Shown in pieces: positions 10,029 to 21,638 of a stretch of 64,000 nt of DNA. The stretch comes from Inga oerstediana (taxonomy: Eukaryota; Streptophyta; Magnoliopsida; Fabales; Fabaceae): NCBI GenBank assembly GCA_963210345.1, contig OY723403.1, forward strand, positions 54,621,999 through 54,685,998, given 5' to 3'. The stretch's first letter is position 1; every line of letters starts with the position of its first letter. A model generated the notes under the pieces. It saw only the letters and a list, made by a program, of their open reading frames with translations. It had not been told where the DNA came from and did no database searches. A program made the position numbers and the translations under genes.

Positions 10029-11989
10029 TTTCTCCCCCCGTTCAATAAATTTCATCCTCAAAATTTGAATGCGTAGGCTTACATGCAACATAATGATCAT
10101 ATTCAATCTATCTCTTTCATATGCAAGCTTATCGATCATGCAACGCAATCATCATTTTCTCATCAAAGTTCTCAAATATTACTCAACATTCATAATTCAT
10201 TTAGTACATAGTATGTAGCATGTAATCAAACACACAACCTACTGGTCCATTCCCACAGTGCTTGATTCAGAAGGCCTCACAGCCTCAGCACACATGTTTT
10301 ACACCCAGCCTTTTGACTACAAGCAACCAGTACAGCGCAACCCACCTGGCCATGTTGAGGTATGAGCCTCCTGATTATAGATTTATTAGTAGCATCTTTT
10401 TCTATTTCCCATGTATGTGTTTGAAATGCCTACTAGCCTCTATACATTCAACCTATCACTATTCACATATGCTGCTTGTTTGTTATATATAGACTACATC
10501 GTTCATTACTACATAAAATGTTTGTCTGGTCTTACTACCCAGAGTCATTACCCCATGTAAACATACATATCGGGTTTTACTACCTTTGTTCTCTATTTTG
10601 TACTTATGGGCCATCCAGCCCATTACTGTACTGATTGTCCATCAAGACACATGGTCCATTGTTTTAGGCCTCATTGCCTTGTTGGACACTACTTAGTATA
10701 TTTAGCCTTGTGGTTTATGTCATTCTACTTGCACAACGTTGAGTATCCCATTATCACCACGCTGTATAAACATGTACACTGGGACATACCGACAATATAT
10801 CTGTCTGTATTGATGCTCGCCTATTCAGTGTTCAGGACCAAATGACCAAATCACTATTTGACCCTTACTAATCATGCTGTGTGCACTGTAACATGAATAG
10901 GTAAGTGATTATGCGAGGCTACGGCTGTTGAGATGCACATTCCTCTACTTGACCTTATTGTATCAGAACACATCCCAATCCATGTCTACTTATATCTATA
11001 TAGACCATAAAGGTCAGCTATGGATCTGGGATTGTTAACACTGGTGCTGTTGAGAAGTATTCGCCACCATTCTACCCTACTACACTAGGGCTCATCCCAA
11101 TCTTTGTTTACATGTGTCACTATCGACTATATAGGTTGTGTGACTGTTGACCAAATAGGTCATTGCACTGTATACCACTTAAGGTGTAATACTATACATC
11201 ACTCTAGATGTAATACTATACACCATACTGGATGTAATACTGTACACCTCTCTATACGTAATAAGGTTCATCACACATACTGTAACATTATTGACCATTA
11301 AGGCTATATTATATTTTGGGATGATCAACACTAGTGTGAACATCAACCTCTCTTGTAAGTTTCGAAATAGCACTTAGATTTACCATACTTTCGCTATCCA
11401 CTTTGATGCATCATACTATTAAATACAATATAAGTGAGGCTACACTGCCTGCCCACCCTTGTCTTATTACCTCATTAGATTCCACTTGGCCTCCTTAGTA
11501 ACCACAATTATCCATAGAAAATGTGATAGATAAATATGCCATACACCATATAGTATAAAATGAAAATTCACATTAATCTTTGTGTGTACACAAAGTTTAC
11601 TCTAGGTTCAAAAACAACTAGCCACACATTACAAAATTTTTTCTAAGAGCTGAGAAGTTAAACAAGGTGATGAAATATGGTAACAAGTTTTTTTATTCTT
11701 TCATTTCAATATTTTTTCCCTCGCATAATTTTTATTCTCACTATTTTTCTTTTTTCTCCAGACATTGCAGGACCTTTTCTCACCGTTTCATATTTTCCTT
11801 ACATGGTGATAACCACATTGTAGCAGACAAAATAATTTCTTATTACCTATATATCCTCAATAATATTACCAATATAAAGTTTATACTTATCCAACTTAAT
11901 TAAATCATTCTTTTAAATAATAACTACATAAGCTAAACTATTTAAATAATAAACTACTCAATCCCATATTAGAAAAGTGAAGACGGATA
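10029..11989 (-). other. Gypsy 3' polypurine tract and non-coding repeat-like DNA
   Basis: 10029-10045 read on the minus strand is a G-run polypurine tract next to the LTR end, followed by the 'aatttcatcc' phrase also present at about 63636. Beyond that I see no protein frame, only low-complexity AT-rich sequence and one 24-bp tandem array. The element's pol is not in the window. Confidence 0.5.
11185..11281. repeat. Tandem repeat, 24-bp unit
   Basis: GTAATACTATACAC-type units start at 11186, 11210, 11234 and 11258 (the last diverged), spaced exactly 24 bp. Confidence 0.8.
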
Positions 11990-12326
11990 ATTGTATAATT
12001 TTTTTGAAATTTCAAATGACATTAGTAGCCGTTATTCAACCGCTACTAACTTTTGGCACCATTTTTTTACAATTTACAATTTCAATTTAGTAGCGGTTTT
12101 GTAACCACTACAAACATGGAGCCAAATTTTCATTTTTCATTTCTCACCATGTAAAATTATGGCATCAACATTTGTAGCGGTTATAAAACCGCTACAATAT
12201 TGACCGAAGGTGAGTTATCACATTTGAATCTTGTAGCGGTTAGAAGAAACCGCTACAAATATAGTGGCGGTTTTGTTACTTGAGTAGCGGTTATGTATAA
12301 CCACTACAAAAATGTTTGCAATAGTG
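11990..12326 (-). repeat. CACTA transposon terminus with subterminal hairpins
   Basis: The plus strand ends TTTGCAATAGTG; reversed, this begins CACTATTGCAAA, a typical CACTA end. Inward there are five or so GTAGCGGTT...AACCGCTAC inverted pairs (near 12027, 12091, 12174, 12234 and 12282), the transposase-binding subterminal arrays expected of CACTA elements. I could not find the matching other terminus, so the copy is partial or its partner lies beyond the window. Confidence 0.78.
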
Positions 12327-12332
12327 GGTTTT

Positions 12333-14235
12333 TGATGAACCCATGTCGTGTGAGTTCTCAACATAAAACTAGGTTAGAAAATGTAGCATAGTAGCTCAAC
12401 CTAGGTCGTTCTTGTGAGGAGATTAATTTCCAAGTTTCTAAGTAGTAAAGTGATAAAAAGCCTTGAAGTTATGAGAAATCATTTTGAGAATTTGATTTTA
12501 AAACTAATGAAGTAATCTAAGCTAAAGCAATATTTTTGTATTTTTCAGTTTTTAAAACAAAGTAGCAAAAGGAATTGAAATTAACACTAATAACAAGATA
12601 AATTCAAATAACTAATATAATGATGAAATGTGATTCCCTTGAGTTGAGGTTTTAGTCTTCCTTGCTTGCTAATGATATGAATTCCACAATATGAGTCAAG
12701 AGGATGGAACTAAGTTACCACTAGCTCCATACTTACAATAATCATTTAATTCATTCTACCGGAGTAATTAAATGAATACCACCAAATAATTCAGACTCAA
12801 GGATATGAATAATCAACTTCAATTCTAGCTTGTACTTACCATTACTTCAACACATTCAATTTAGTCATTTACAATCCACTTAACCAAGTTGGAACAAACA
12901 ACTCAACCTACTCCAAATTTGAATCATACAAAGCTTAATTAATCAACTCCTAGATCAACCACCAAGTTTATTCACTTGGCATAAAATAATCTAAATCATA
13001 ATCATATACTTTACCAAGCCATACAATTATGAAATAGAAAGAGAGCTTAAGGAATTCCATTGAAGTTTAGAAGCTCAAACCATTACCTAACTCAAGGAAA
13101 TCACGAACACTTTAGCTACTCATGGAAGAGGAGGAAGAAAATGAAGATTGATGAATGTTGAACATATGAGCCATAGAAAATTGCAACAGCCACGAATAGG
13201 TCTTCAATACTCGTCCAAATTTCCTTTCGTCCAGCTGCTCATCACGCTTCAACTTTTCTATTTTGTGTCTCATCCCCTTTCACACACAGCCGCTGCTTCC
13301 TTTTTCATTTCGGTGCTACCTGTCTCTCGTCCAGCCCCCCTTTTCTTTTATTCTTCCCTTTTATTAGGTTAATATCTTCAACAACTGCCACACACCTCTC
13401 ACACACAGCCGACTCACTTGGTCCAACTCATCTCAATTCCTTCAATCGGTCCAACCCCTCTTCCTTCGGTGCACAATGACGACTGCTTCAATTGCTTCTT
13501 ATTGCTCTCATTTAACTCCTCAATTGCTCACTTTGGTTCAGCTCCTTACTTTAGTCAACAAAAACGGCTCACCTCTTCTCTTCTTTCCATTCAATTCGGT
13601 TACTTGCTTCACTTCTATCTCTTCAATTATTCCTTTATATCCTATCCCTTTTCACATTCCGGTCCACTCTTCCCATTTCAATTCGGTCAAGCTGCTGTTC
13701 TTTTCCCTTATCAATTCGGTCCAGCTATCCTCTCTTCTCCATAACAATCGTCACTCTTAATTCTTTTCTCATCCTTCCTTTTCTCTTTAGGTTAAAAAGT
13801 GAGTTGTGCCTTGTTTGGATAAGAGGTAAAAATCTATTTTGATATTAGGTTCAAAATTACAACTACCAAACAAGGCCCTTACTCATTTAACCTCCTTTTA
13901 GAAAAAATGTGAAAATAAATTCTGCACTTGTGATGTTCCACTTTTATCCTTCATAAGCTCTAAAATAACATCTTTGACCTTGATCACTCAAGTTATGCCA
14001 CATCATCACCTACAAAATTATATTCACAAAGGTAATATCTTTTGTTCACAATTAAAGAATAATGGGAATGACAAATATTAATTAAAAATTTTAACAATTT
14101 AACTAATATAATTCCCAAATTATCCTTTCACTAAAATCTCACTTTAACACTTGATTATGCCCAAAATATTCAATTAAGTCCCACAAAAACCTAAGATTAA
14201 TTTATAAAAATATATATAAATGTTGAGCTCTATCA
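12333..14235 (-). repeat. 3' LTR of the Athila-type element
   Basis: The plus-strand edges are TGATGAACC and CTATCA (TGAT...ATCA pair). The first 330 bases are nearly identical to 33118-33459. A polypurine tract adjoins at 14236. Its C/T-rich section (13380-13740) repeats the word CAATTCGGT several times. No gene. Confidence 0.88.
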
Positions 14236-15817
14236 ATTCCCCCACACTTAAGCTTTTGCACTCCTAAGCAAAACATTAAACTCAACATAGGCAAAGAGGC
14301 ATGAAATTTGGAAGGATAAGCAAGATCAAGCTTCAAGAATTACACTTAGTCGAATAACAAGGTATCCTCCAATTCAAATACAATGAACATACCAAAAATT
14401 GAAATAGTTAAAGCAATGAAAAGTTTAATTATAATGAGCTTAATTGGAAACCTTAACTAGGACAAGTGTTTGCACTCTTCTCTTATATAAGGTAGTTTTT
14501 CACTCGCATCTACTTTAACCACACTCTACCATAGGCTTGTAGTATTTATAGGCTCTCCACTACTTGCAACAATGGCATAAATAAATCCAAAGGACTTTGT
14601 AGGGTTGTAATGTTGAATAGGCCAAATGATGGAAAATGTAACAAACACTATGCTTGCACCAAATAATTTGCTAGATCACTTAGCACCATGGAACTAACTT
14701 ATTTCACATATTCTACCATTGTAACTTTATTTCTTTCTTTGAATTTTTTTCTCTTCACACTTTTTCTCTTCTTTTTCTTCTTTTCTATTTTCTTTCTTTT
14801 GACTATTCACATGGTATTATTTTTTTTCTTTCTTTTTCTTTTCTAATATATAATAGTACTATTTTTTTAGTGCTATAAAGAACTTGATAAAGGATGCAAA
14901 CATAGTATTTGTATAATGAAATGGAAACGAAAGTGAAGGGCTCAAGGGGTTAAACAAAGGTAAATGATGAATGGTTTGTGTTTGGATAAATGGGTGATGA
15001 AATGAATGCCAATGTCATCTTTATCCATACCATTGCAAAATGTAGCCTCAAGCAAGAAACAAAACAAGTTCTAGAGAGCAATAATCTAAGTAGATGAATC
15101 ACACAATGAAATGAACAATTAGGCCCAAAACACCTTCCAACTAGGCTTTTTGTTTCCTAACAAACTCATCAAAATTAAACCGTGCATCATTAAAACACTT
15201 GAATTTTATGGAAATTCACTAATTCAAAGCAAGTTTCAACCATGAATCCAACTAAGAGTAATCAAGATACTTGATCATGCCTAAAGGCTTCAAAAATCTC
15301 AATAAATTGGACTAAAAAACAACAGAGGATACAAGCAGGAGACAGAGGCATATGATATCACAGTGAATTCTCATGAGAATAACACACACTCCCCCACACT
15401 CAATCCTTACATTGCCCTCAATGTAATGCACAAAAACAAAGAACCTAGACACACTTATCTCTTGGGTGAAGTGAATGTTGTGAAGTCCAATTCAAGATTG
15501 AAGAACAACACATCATCGTCACAAGGAGAGAGAGGACAAGACATAAGTGGAAATAGTTCTCAGAAATTAGGCATAAGGATAAGAGAAAAGGGTAGTGTAG
15601 GATAAGGTTAAGCACAAGAGTATGATTCAAAATGGAGTTTATTCAATTGGAAAATGCAAAACAAACAGACTACTTTTTACTACTGGTAAGTCCTTCCCCC
15701 ACACTTGTTCAATAGCATATATCATCAAATAAAACAAGAAACAAGGTAAGGAAAGAGACTACCGTGTGTATTATGGTGGTTGATGACTAGCATGGTAGTG
15801 CTTCAACAAGTGACCAT
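14236..15817 (-). other. Athila 3' non-coding region with three polypurine motifs
   Basis: Between the integrase end and the 3' LTR there is no long frame. Read on the minus strand, AAGTGTGGGGGAAT at 14236-14249 is the polypurine tract next to the LTR. Two further AGTGTGGGGGA-type runs occur near 15389-15402 and 15695-15708. Poly-pyrimidine low-complexity sequence occupies about 14730-14850. Some Athila elements carry an envelope-like gene here; none can be recognised. Confidence 0.6.
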
Positions 15818-16923
15818 TCACTTGAAACTTTGCACACTTGCAAGATCTTCGAGCTCTATTAATCCAAAGCTATGCACCTTGACCACTTTGTAGGGACCTT
15901 GCCATTTGGTTTTAAGCTTCCCATTTTTTAGCTTGAATCTTGCCTTTAACATAAGCACTTGCTCTCCTTCATGAAACTGCTTTTGTAAGATGCCTTGATC
16001 ATGAATCAATTTGGGTTTTTCCTTATAGATACGAGAACTTTCATATGAATCCAACCTCAACTCTTCTAGCTCTTGTATCTCAAGCATCCTTTCCTCAGCA
16101 GAACATTGAAGATCCATATTACAAGTCTTCACAGCCCAGTAAGCTCTATGCTCTAGCTCAACAGGTAGATGGCAACCCTTACCAAACACTAACCGAAAAG
16201 GAGACATACCAATGGGAGTTTTAAAAGCTGTATGATATGCCCAAAGAGCATAATCCTACCGGAGACTCCAATCTTTCCTACTTGGCTTGACAATTCGCTC
16301 CAAGATATACTTGATTTCCCTATTAGACACCTTAGCTTGCCCATTTGTCTGTGGATGGTATGGGGTAGAAGTCTTGTGGAGAACACCATATTTGGATAGC
16401 AAGTTGTCCATCAATTTGTTGCAAAAATGTGACCAACGAACACTCACAATTGCTCTTGGCACACCAAACCTATAAAAGATATGAGTACATAGGAATTTTA
16501 TAACAGTAGAGGCATCTCCTTCCTTGTAGGAATGGCCTCAATCCACCTTGAAAGGTAATCAACAGCCAACAAAATGTACAAATATCGATGAGATATAGGA
16601 AATGGACCCATAAAATCAATGCCCCAAACATCAAAAACTTGACAAAACAACATGGGTTGTTGTGGCATCTCATGCTTTCTAGATAAACCCCCAAAACGCT
16701 GGCATGCATCACAAGTTTTACAAAAAGCATAATAATCCTTAAAGAGGCTAGGCCAATATAAACCACAATCTAAGATTTTCCTAGCAGTTCTCTTTGCCCC
16801 AAAGTGACCACCACCTAACAAAGAATGACAAGATGTTATAACAGAAGAAATTTCATCATCCGGCACACATCTCCTAATAACTTGATCACTACAATGCAGC
16901 CACAAGTAAGGAGGATCCCACAA
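15818..16923 (-). pseudogene. Athila-type integrase, defective
   Basis: Integrase inserts the DNA copy into the genome. The N-terminal zinc site is visible (CHSLLGGGHFGAKRTA ... CKTCDACQRFG), followed by DVWGIDFMGPFP, which carries the first catalytic Asp. The second catalytic Asp region reads AIVSVRWSHF where the family has SDGGSHF, so that Asp is lost. The glutamate position in GQAKVSNREIK is Lys. A stop codon at 16256-16258 and a break near 16470-16500 further split the frame. The C-terminal part (MSPFRLVFGKG, KLKTKWQGPYKVV) is well kept. This protein cannot be an active integrase. Confidence 0.9.
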
Positions 16924-17096
16924 ATAGTATGAGATTCATGTTTCAGCTTCTGTTTCTGAAAACTAGACAAAGAATGAGGTAACACTCCAGCAGCAAGATA
17001 ATTCACAATATGAGCAAACCATAGGTCATGAAGTGTAATAGCAAGGAGACGAGCATCAGGAAAACCATCACAAGTAACTTCAGCATCAACTACTCC

Positions 17097-18610
17097 CTAT
17101 GTAGCAAGGGGCAAGCGGCTTAGATGATCAGCAACAAGATTTTCTGCACCTGCTTTGTCCCTAAAATCTGTGTTAAATTCTTGAAGTAGTAGCATCCACC
17201 TTAGTAACTGAGGCTTAGTTTGAGTCTTCCTAGATAAGAACTTGACAGCAGAATGATTAGAATAGATAATCACTTTAGAATTCACTAGATAAGACCGAAA
17301 CTTCTCAAGTGCAAAAACAATGGAAAAGAGCTCTTTCTCAGTGGTAGTGTAATTGATTTGAGCCTTAGCCAATGTTTTCGAAGCATAAACAATAACATGA
17401 GAGGTCTTACCAATTTTCTGACCTAGAACCGCACCAACAGCACTATTAGAAGCATCACAACAAAGCTCAAAATAAAGATCCCAATTAGGAGCAATGAGTA
17501 TAGGTGGAGAAATGAGTCTAGACTTAATTTTATCAAAAGCCAATTTGCATGCATCATTAAAGATGAAATCCACATCCTTTTGGAGAAGCTTAGATAGGGG
17601 ACAAGCTATTTTAATAAAATCCTTAATGAATCTTCTATAAAACCCAACATGCCCCAAGAAAGATCTAAGTTCTCTTAACTTAGAGGGATAAGGAAGAGAT
17701 AAAATTACTTCAATTTTAGATTTGTCAACTTCTATACCCCTCTTACTTATCAAGTGGCCTAAGACTATTCCTTGATCTACAATGAAGTGGCAATTCTCAA
17801 AATTTAGCACAAGATTCTTTTGCACACACTTTTCTAATGCTCTCTCCAAATTCAGCAAACATTCTTCAAAAGAATTCCCATATATAGAAAAATCATCCAT
17901 AAATACCTCAATACCTTGTTCAAGTAAGTCACTAAAAATGGAGAGCATGCATCTTTGAAATGTCCCAGGAGCGTTGCACAACCCAAAGGAATCCTTCGGT
18001 ATGCAAACGTCCCAAATGAACATGTAAATGTTGTCTTTTCCTAATCCTCCAGTGCAATAGGAACCTGAAAATAACCAGAAAGACCATCAAGGAAACAATA
18101 ATGTGATTTACATGCCAATATTTCTAGCATCTAATCTATAAAGGGGAGGGGAAAGTGGTCCTTTCTAGTTGCGTCATTTAACTTTCTAAAGTCTATACAA
18201 ACTCTCTAAGAGTTTTGGACTCTTGTTGGAATGAGTTCATTCTTCTCATTTCACACAACTGTTATTCCACTCTTTTTTGGAACAACTTGGACCAGACTTA
18301 CCCACTCACTATCAGAAATTGGATATATGATCCCTGTACTCAAGAGTTTGGTGACCTCCTTCTTAACTACATCTAAGATGAGCGGGTTGAGTCTACGTTG
18401 GGGCTCTCTCACAGGTTTAGAACCCTTATTCAAAAGTATTTTATGGGTGCACACAGTTGGGTTAATACCTGGAATGTCACCTAAAGTCCACCCTATTGCC
18501 CTCTTGTGTTTCTTCAACACATGGAGTAAACTCAACTCCTCAGATATACTTAAGGAACTAGAGATAATGACAGGTAATTGATCATGTTCAGCAAGAAAAG
18601 CATACTTCAA
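17097..18610 (-). pseudogene. Athila-type reverse transcriptase and RNase H, defective
   Basis: The frame opens at 18610 with KYAFLAEHDQLPVI and EELSLLHVLKKHKRAIGW, typical of gypsy reverse transcriptase starts. Between about 18250 and 18023 the frame is broken by stops and shifts, though RVCIDFRKLNDATRKDHFP can still be read. From 18023 it is open: NAPGTFQRCM, the polymerase box FMDDFSIYG, SKRGIEVDKSKIE, then the RNase H part CCDASNSAVGAVLG, YTTTEKELFSIVFALEKF and SNHSAVKFL, where Asn replaces the usual catalytic Asp (SDHSA). It ends ENLVADHLSRL. Family identity is certain; it is inactive. Confidence 0.92.
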
Positions 18611-21090
18611 GTTAGGGGAAGGGGTTTCAAATCAAGTTCAGGGGGTTGCATAATTGAAGGTAAAAGTTCTTTCAACTCAAGTGCACCAAGAAACTTCCCT
18701 TTCTTATGAGAATCCCCAATAATTGTTGGATTAGAAGTATGTCCCCCTTGTTCAGAAGTGGATTGAGATTGTGGCTCATTCACAAAGCAACCTGGACTAC
18801 CACTTACATCATTCAAAGAGTGAAATATATGAGAAGTAGTATCATGAAATGGTATGCAACATTGTAGTAATTGATTAGAATTGAGTTTCTCCCCTGTTGC
18901 AGTCTTGACATGTGGTTGTCCATTATTTCCAAAATTTTCAGCAAAGAAATTTATGACTTTTGACCTACTAAGTTCATCACCAAAAGGAGAATGTAAGTAT
19001 TTCAACAATTGGAAAGAAGTGAGGTTACCCACACAATCATCCTTGAGGCTAGGAGAAGTCTGAAACTTGTAAGATGGAGGAATGTGAAGCTTAAACCTAT
19101 GAATTGCAATCGTGCCATTAGTAGCACATTGATTTCTTTCCTCATGTTCAACAATGACTCTACTTGTGTCCATAGGAGTAGATTCAGTGCTAATGGATGT
19201 TGCTTCACTTCCAAAAGTGGAATCCACTTCACTAGCATTCTCAAATTCTGTAAAGCTACACAATAATTCTTTCCCAACACCATGATAACTATCAAATGAA
19301 GATATAGTACTACCAAGGTTAGAAAAATAAAAAATAAAAGGATTGGAAGTGGAAAGTGAGCTATCAATTGACATGCAATCAATACTACACACATCATCAT
19401 CACAATCAATAGTGGGAGAAGAATTTGAAACAATGGTAGCACATACATCATCATGACAATCATTTTTCACACACAATGAGAAAGCAAACTCATCAATTGC
19501 CTCTTCCAAGACCAAATCAATCTCATTCAAGTCAAGAAGGGAGTAGTCCTCAAATGGGTGATTCATAGCTTCATAAACATTGAACCGAATGACATGATCA
19601 CCTACTTCTATAGTTATGTACCCATCCTTCATGCTAATGATAGTATTAGCTGTGCGCATGAAAGGCCTACCCAAAGTCAATGGTTCCTCAACTGAGACCT
19701 CAATAGACATGTCTAGGACATAAAAATCAGCAGGAAATACTAAGTCTTTGACCTTGACTAAGATGTCTTCCAATAAGCCATGAGGTTTCCTAATGGTGCG
19801 ATCAGCTAGTTGTAGGATGACACTAGTGGATTTGATGTTTATGAGGCCAAGAGAGGTGTAAACAGAGTAAGGCATGACATTTATAGGCGCTATTAGATCA
19901 AGAAGAGCATTACTAAAAGGCATGGTACCTATAGTGCATGGAACAGTGAATGAGCCAGGGTCTTTACACTTAATTGGAAGATGGGGTTTAAACATAGTAG
20001 ACATACTAGGACTCAACTGAACACACTCATTAGGTTTACACCTACGCTTTTGGGTGCACAAATCTTTCAAGAATTTAGCACAAGTAGGCATTCCTTTCAA
20101 CACATCAAACAAAGGCAAATTAACTTCAATCTTACTGAAAATATCCATCATATCAAGAAATTTCTTTTCATTTGAAACCTTTTTGCTAAGCACATATGAA
20201 TTAGGAAATGGAATTTCAGAGAGATTTACCTTTTTACCTTCCCCTTTGCTTGAAGAAGAAGAAGTTGAAGGGTCTAGTACCGTAGTATTTGTTGAAGTTG
20301 ACACTCCTTGCTTGCTATCCATATTTGAATTTGGAGAGGAATGCCTTTGTAGAAGCTTCTGTTCAACCATACTCTCATATTTTCCAATAGCAAGGTGAGT
20401 GCTTTGATCAGAATCATCACTACCATCAATATCTTCCACTTGTGGTTGCAATGGAACCTCAACCTCTTCATTGTGCCTATCACTAGAATGCATTCCAGAT
20501 TTGAAACTCTCAACATTTTCTTCAAATCGGACTTGTTTACCCACTTGTTTACCACTCCTCAAGGAGATAGCATGTACATCCTTAGGATTGATCACAGTGT
20601 TGGAAGGCAACCTTTGTCCACTTTTAGCTTGTTGCTCATTGAGGCTATCATACATTTGAGTGACAAATGAAGTAAGGTTAGAATTCTTAGAATCCAACAA
20701 CTCCAACTTGTTAAAGATTGCATCAAACTTAGTCCCAATGTCAGAAAATTTAGAATTGGTTTGAGCTCTCTCTTTATCAAATCTCGAGGCTAAGTTACCC
20801 ATTGAAGATGACACATTGTTCATACACTTGAGAAGTTGAGAGATGTCATCTTTAGTAGCATGGGATTCAGGTGTAGCAACCACTGTTTGTTGGGGATTAT
20901 ATTGGTTTAAAGGTCCTTGATTTAGAGCTTGATTTGAAGAACTCCCTTGAAATTGATTATGGTTCCTCCAACCAAAGTTGGGATGGGACCTCAAACCCTC
21001 ATTGTATGTATTAGAGTAGGGATTCCAAGGCCTTTGATTCTGTCCTTGTCTCCCTTGAAAAATAGCGGAGACCTCCCCAAGTTGGTGTGG
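18607..21090 (-). pseudogene. Athila-type gag C-terminal region and aspartic protease
   Basis: An open frame of 795 residues from 20994, in phase with gag upstream past one TGA. The N-terminal part is Asn/Gln-rich (NHNQFQGSSSNQALNQ). The protease core is recognisable at about residues 360-460 (CTIGTMPFSNALLDL, NVMPYSVYTSLGL, PADFYVLDM, LGRPFMRTANTII). The active site that normally reads DLGA is DLIA here, losing the conserved Gly. The C-terminal 300 residues are a variable linker. A one-base shift near 18620, in a run of C, separates it from the reverse transcriptase frame, whose first residues overlap. Confidence 0.85.
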
Positions 21091-21638
21091 TCAATTAGGA
21101 GCAATATGCATGTGAGAGCTATATATGTCACAGCTAGGAGCCACTAGAGCTTGAGAATGTGACCCATGAATGTTCACATTATTTAGATGGGCCATGAGCT
21201 TATTGAGGTCAGTTCTCATATCTGTCATTTGGGATGACAAATTATCATACTCCCTTGAAGATCTTGAAGCATGTGAGACCTCATGGACTTGTCTAGCATC
21301 CAACCCTTTAAATTGTTGATCATTACTAGCTATCTTCTCAATTAAAGCCCAAGCTTCTTCAAGTGTAAGCAATTGAAAAGTGCCTCCAGAAGATGAATCC
21401 AAACTCTTCCTATCTTGAGGAAGCAACCCACTATGAAAATATTGCACCAATCGAGCTTCTGGGATTTGGTGATGTGGACACTTGGCTAGAAATTCTTGAA
21501 AACGACACCAATACTCATAAAAAGATTCATGGAGGCCTTGTTTAGCACCGAAGATTTCCTTAGTAAGAGATATTATCTTTGAATACGGGAAGTATTTTTC
21601 TAAAAAAACACTCTTCAAGTTGTCCCAGGATGCTAAAG
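21091..21638 (-). pseudogene. gag: Athila-type gag, C-terminal half
   Basis: Continues the gag interrupted at 31591 (target duplication TAAAG shared). It reads NLKSVFLEKYFP, EIFGAKQGLHESFYEYWCRF, CPHHQIPEARLVQYFHSGL and EEAWALIEKIASNDQQ, the conserved Athila gag core. It ends at a TGA (21091-21093) inside a decayed zinc knuckle: CDIYSSHMHIAPN then stop, where two Cys of the usual CCHC pattern are Tyr and stop. Gag forms the particle that packages element RNA. Confidence 0.9.

Noticed and set aside
13148..13760. Overlapping 74-108-codon frames in the Athila LTR
   Set aside because: They lie inside a defined LTR in C/T-rich sequence with repeated CAATTCGGT words and show no domain.
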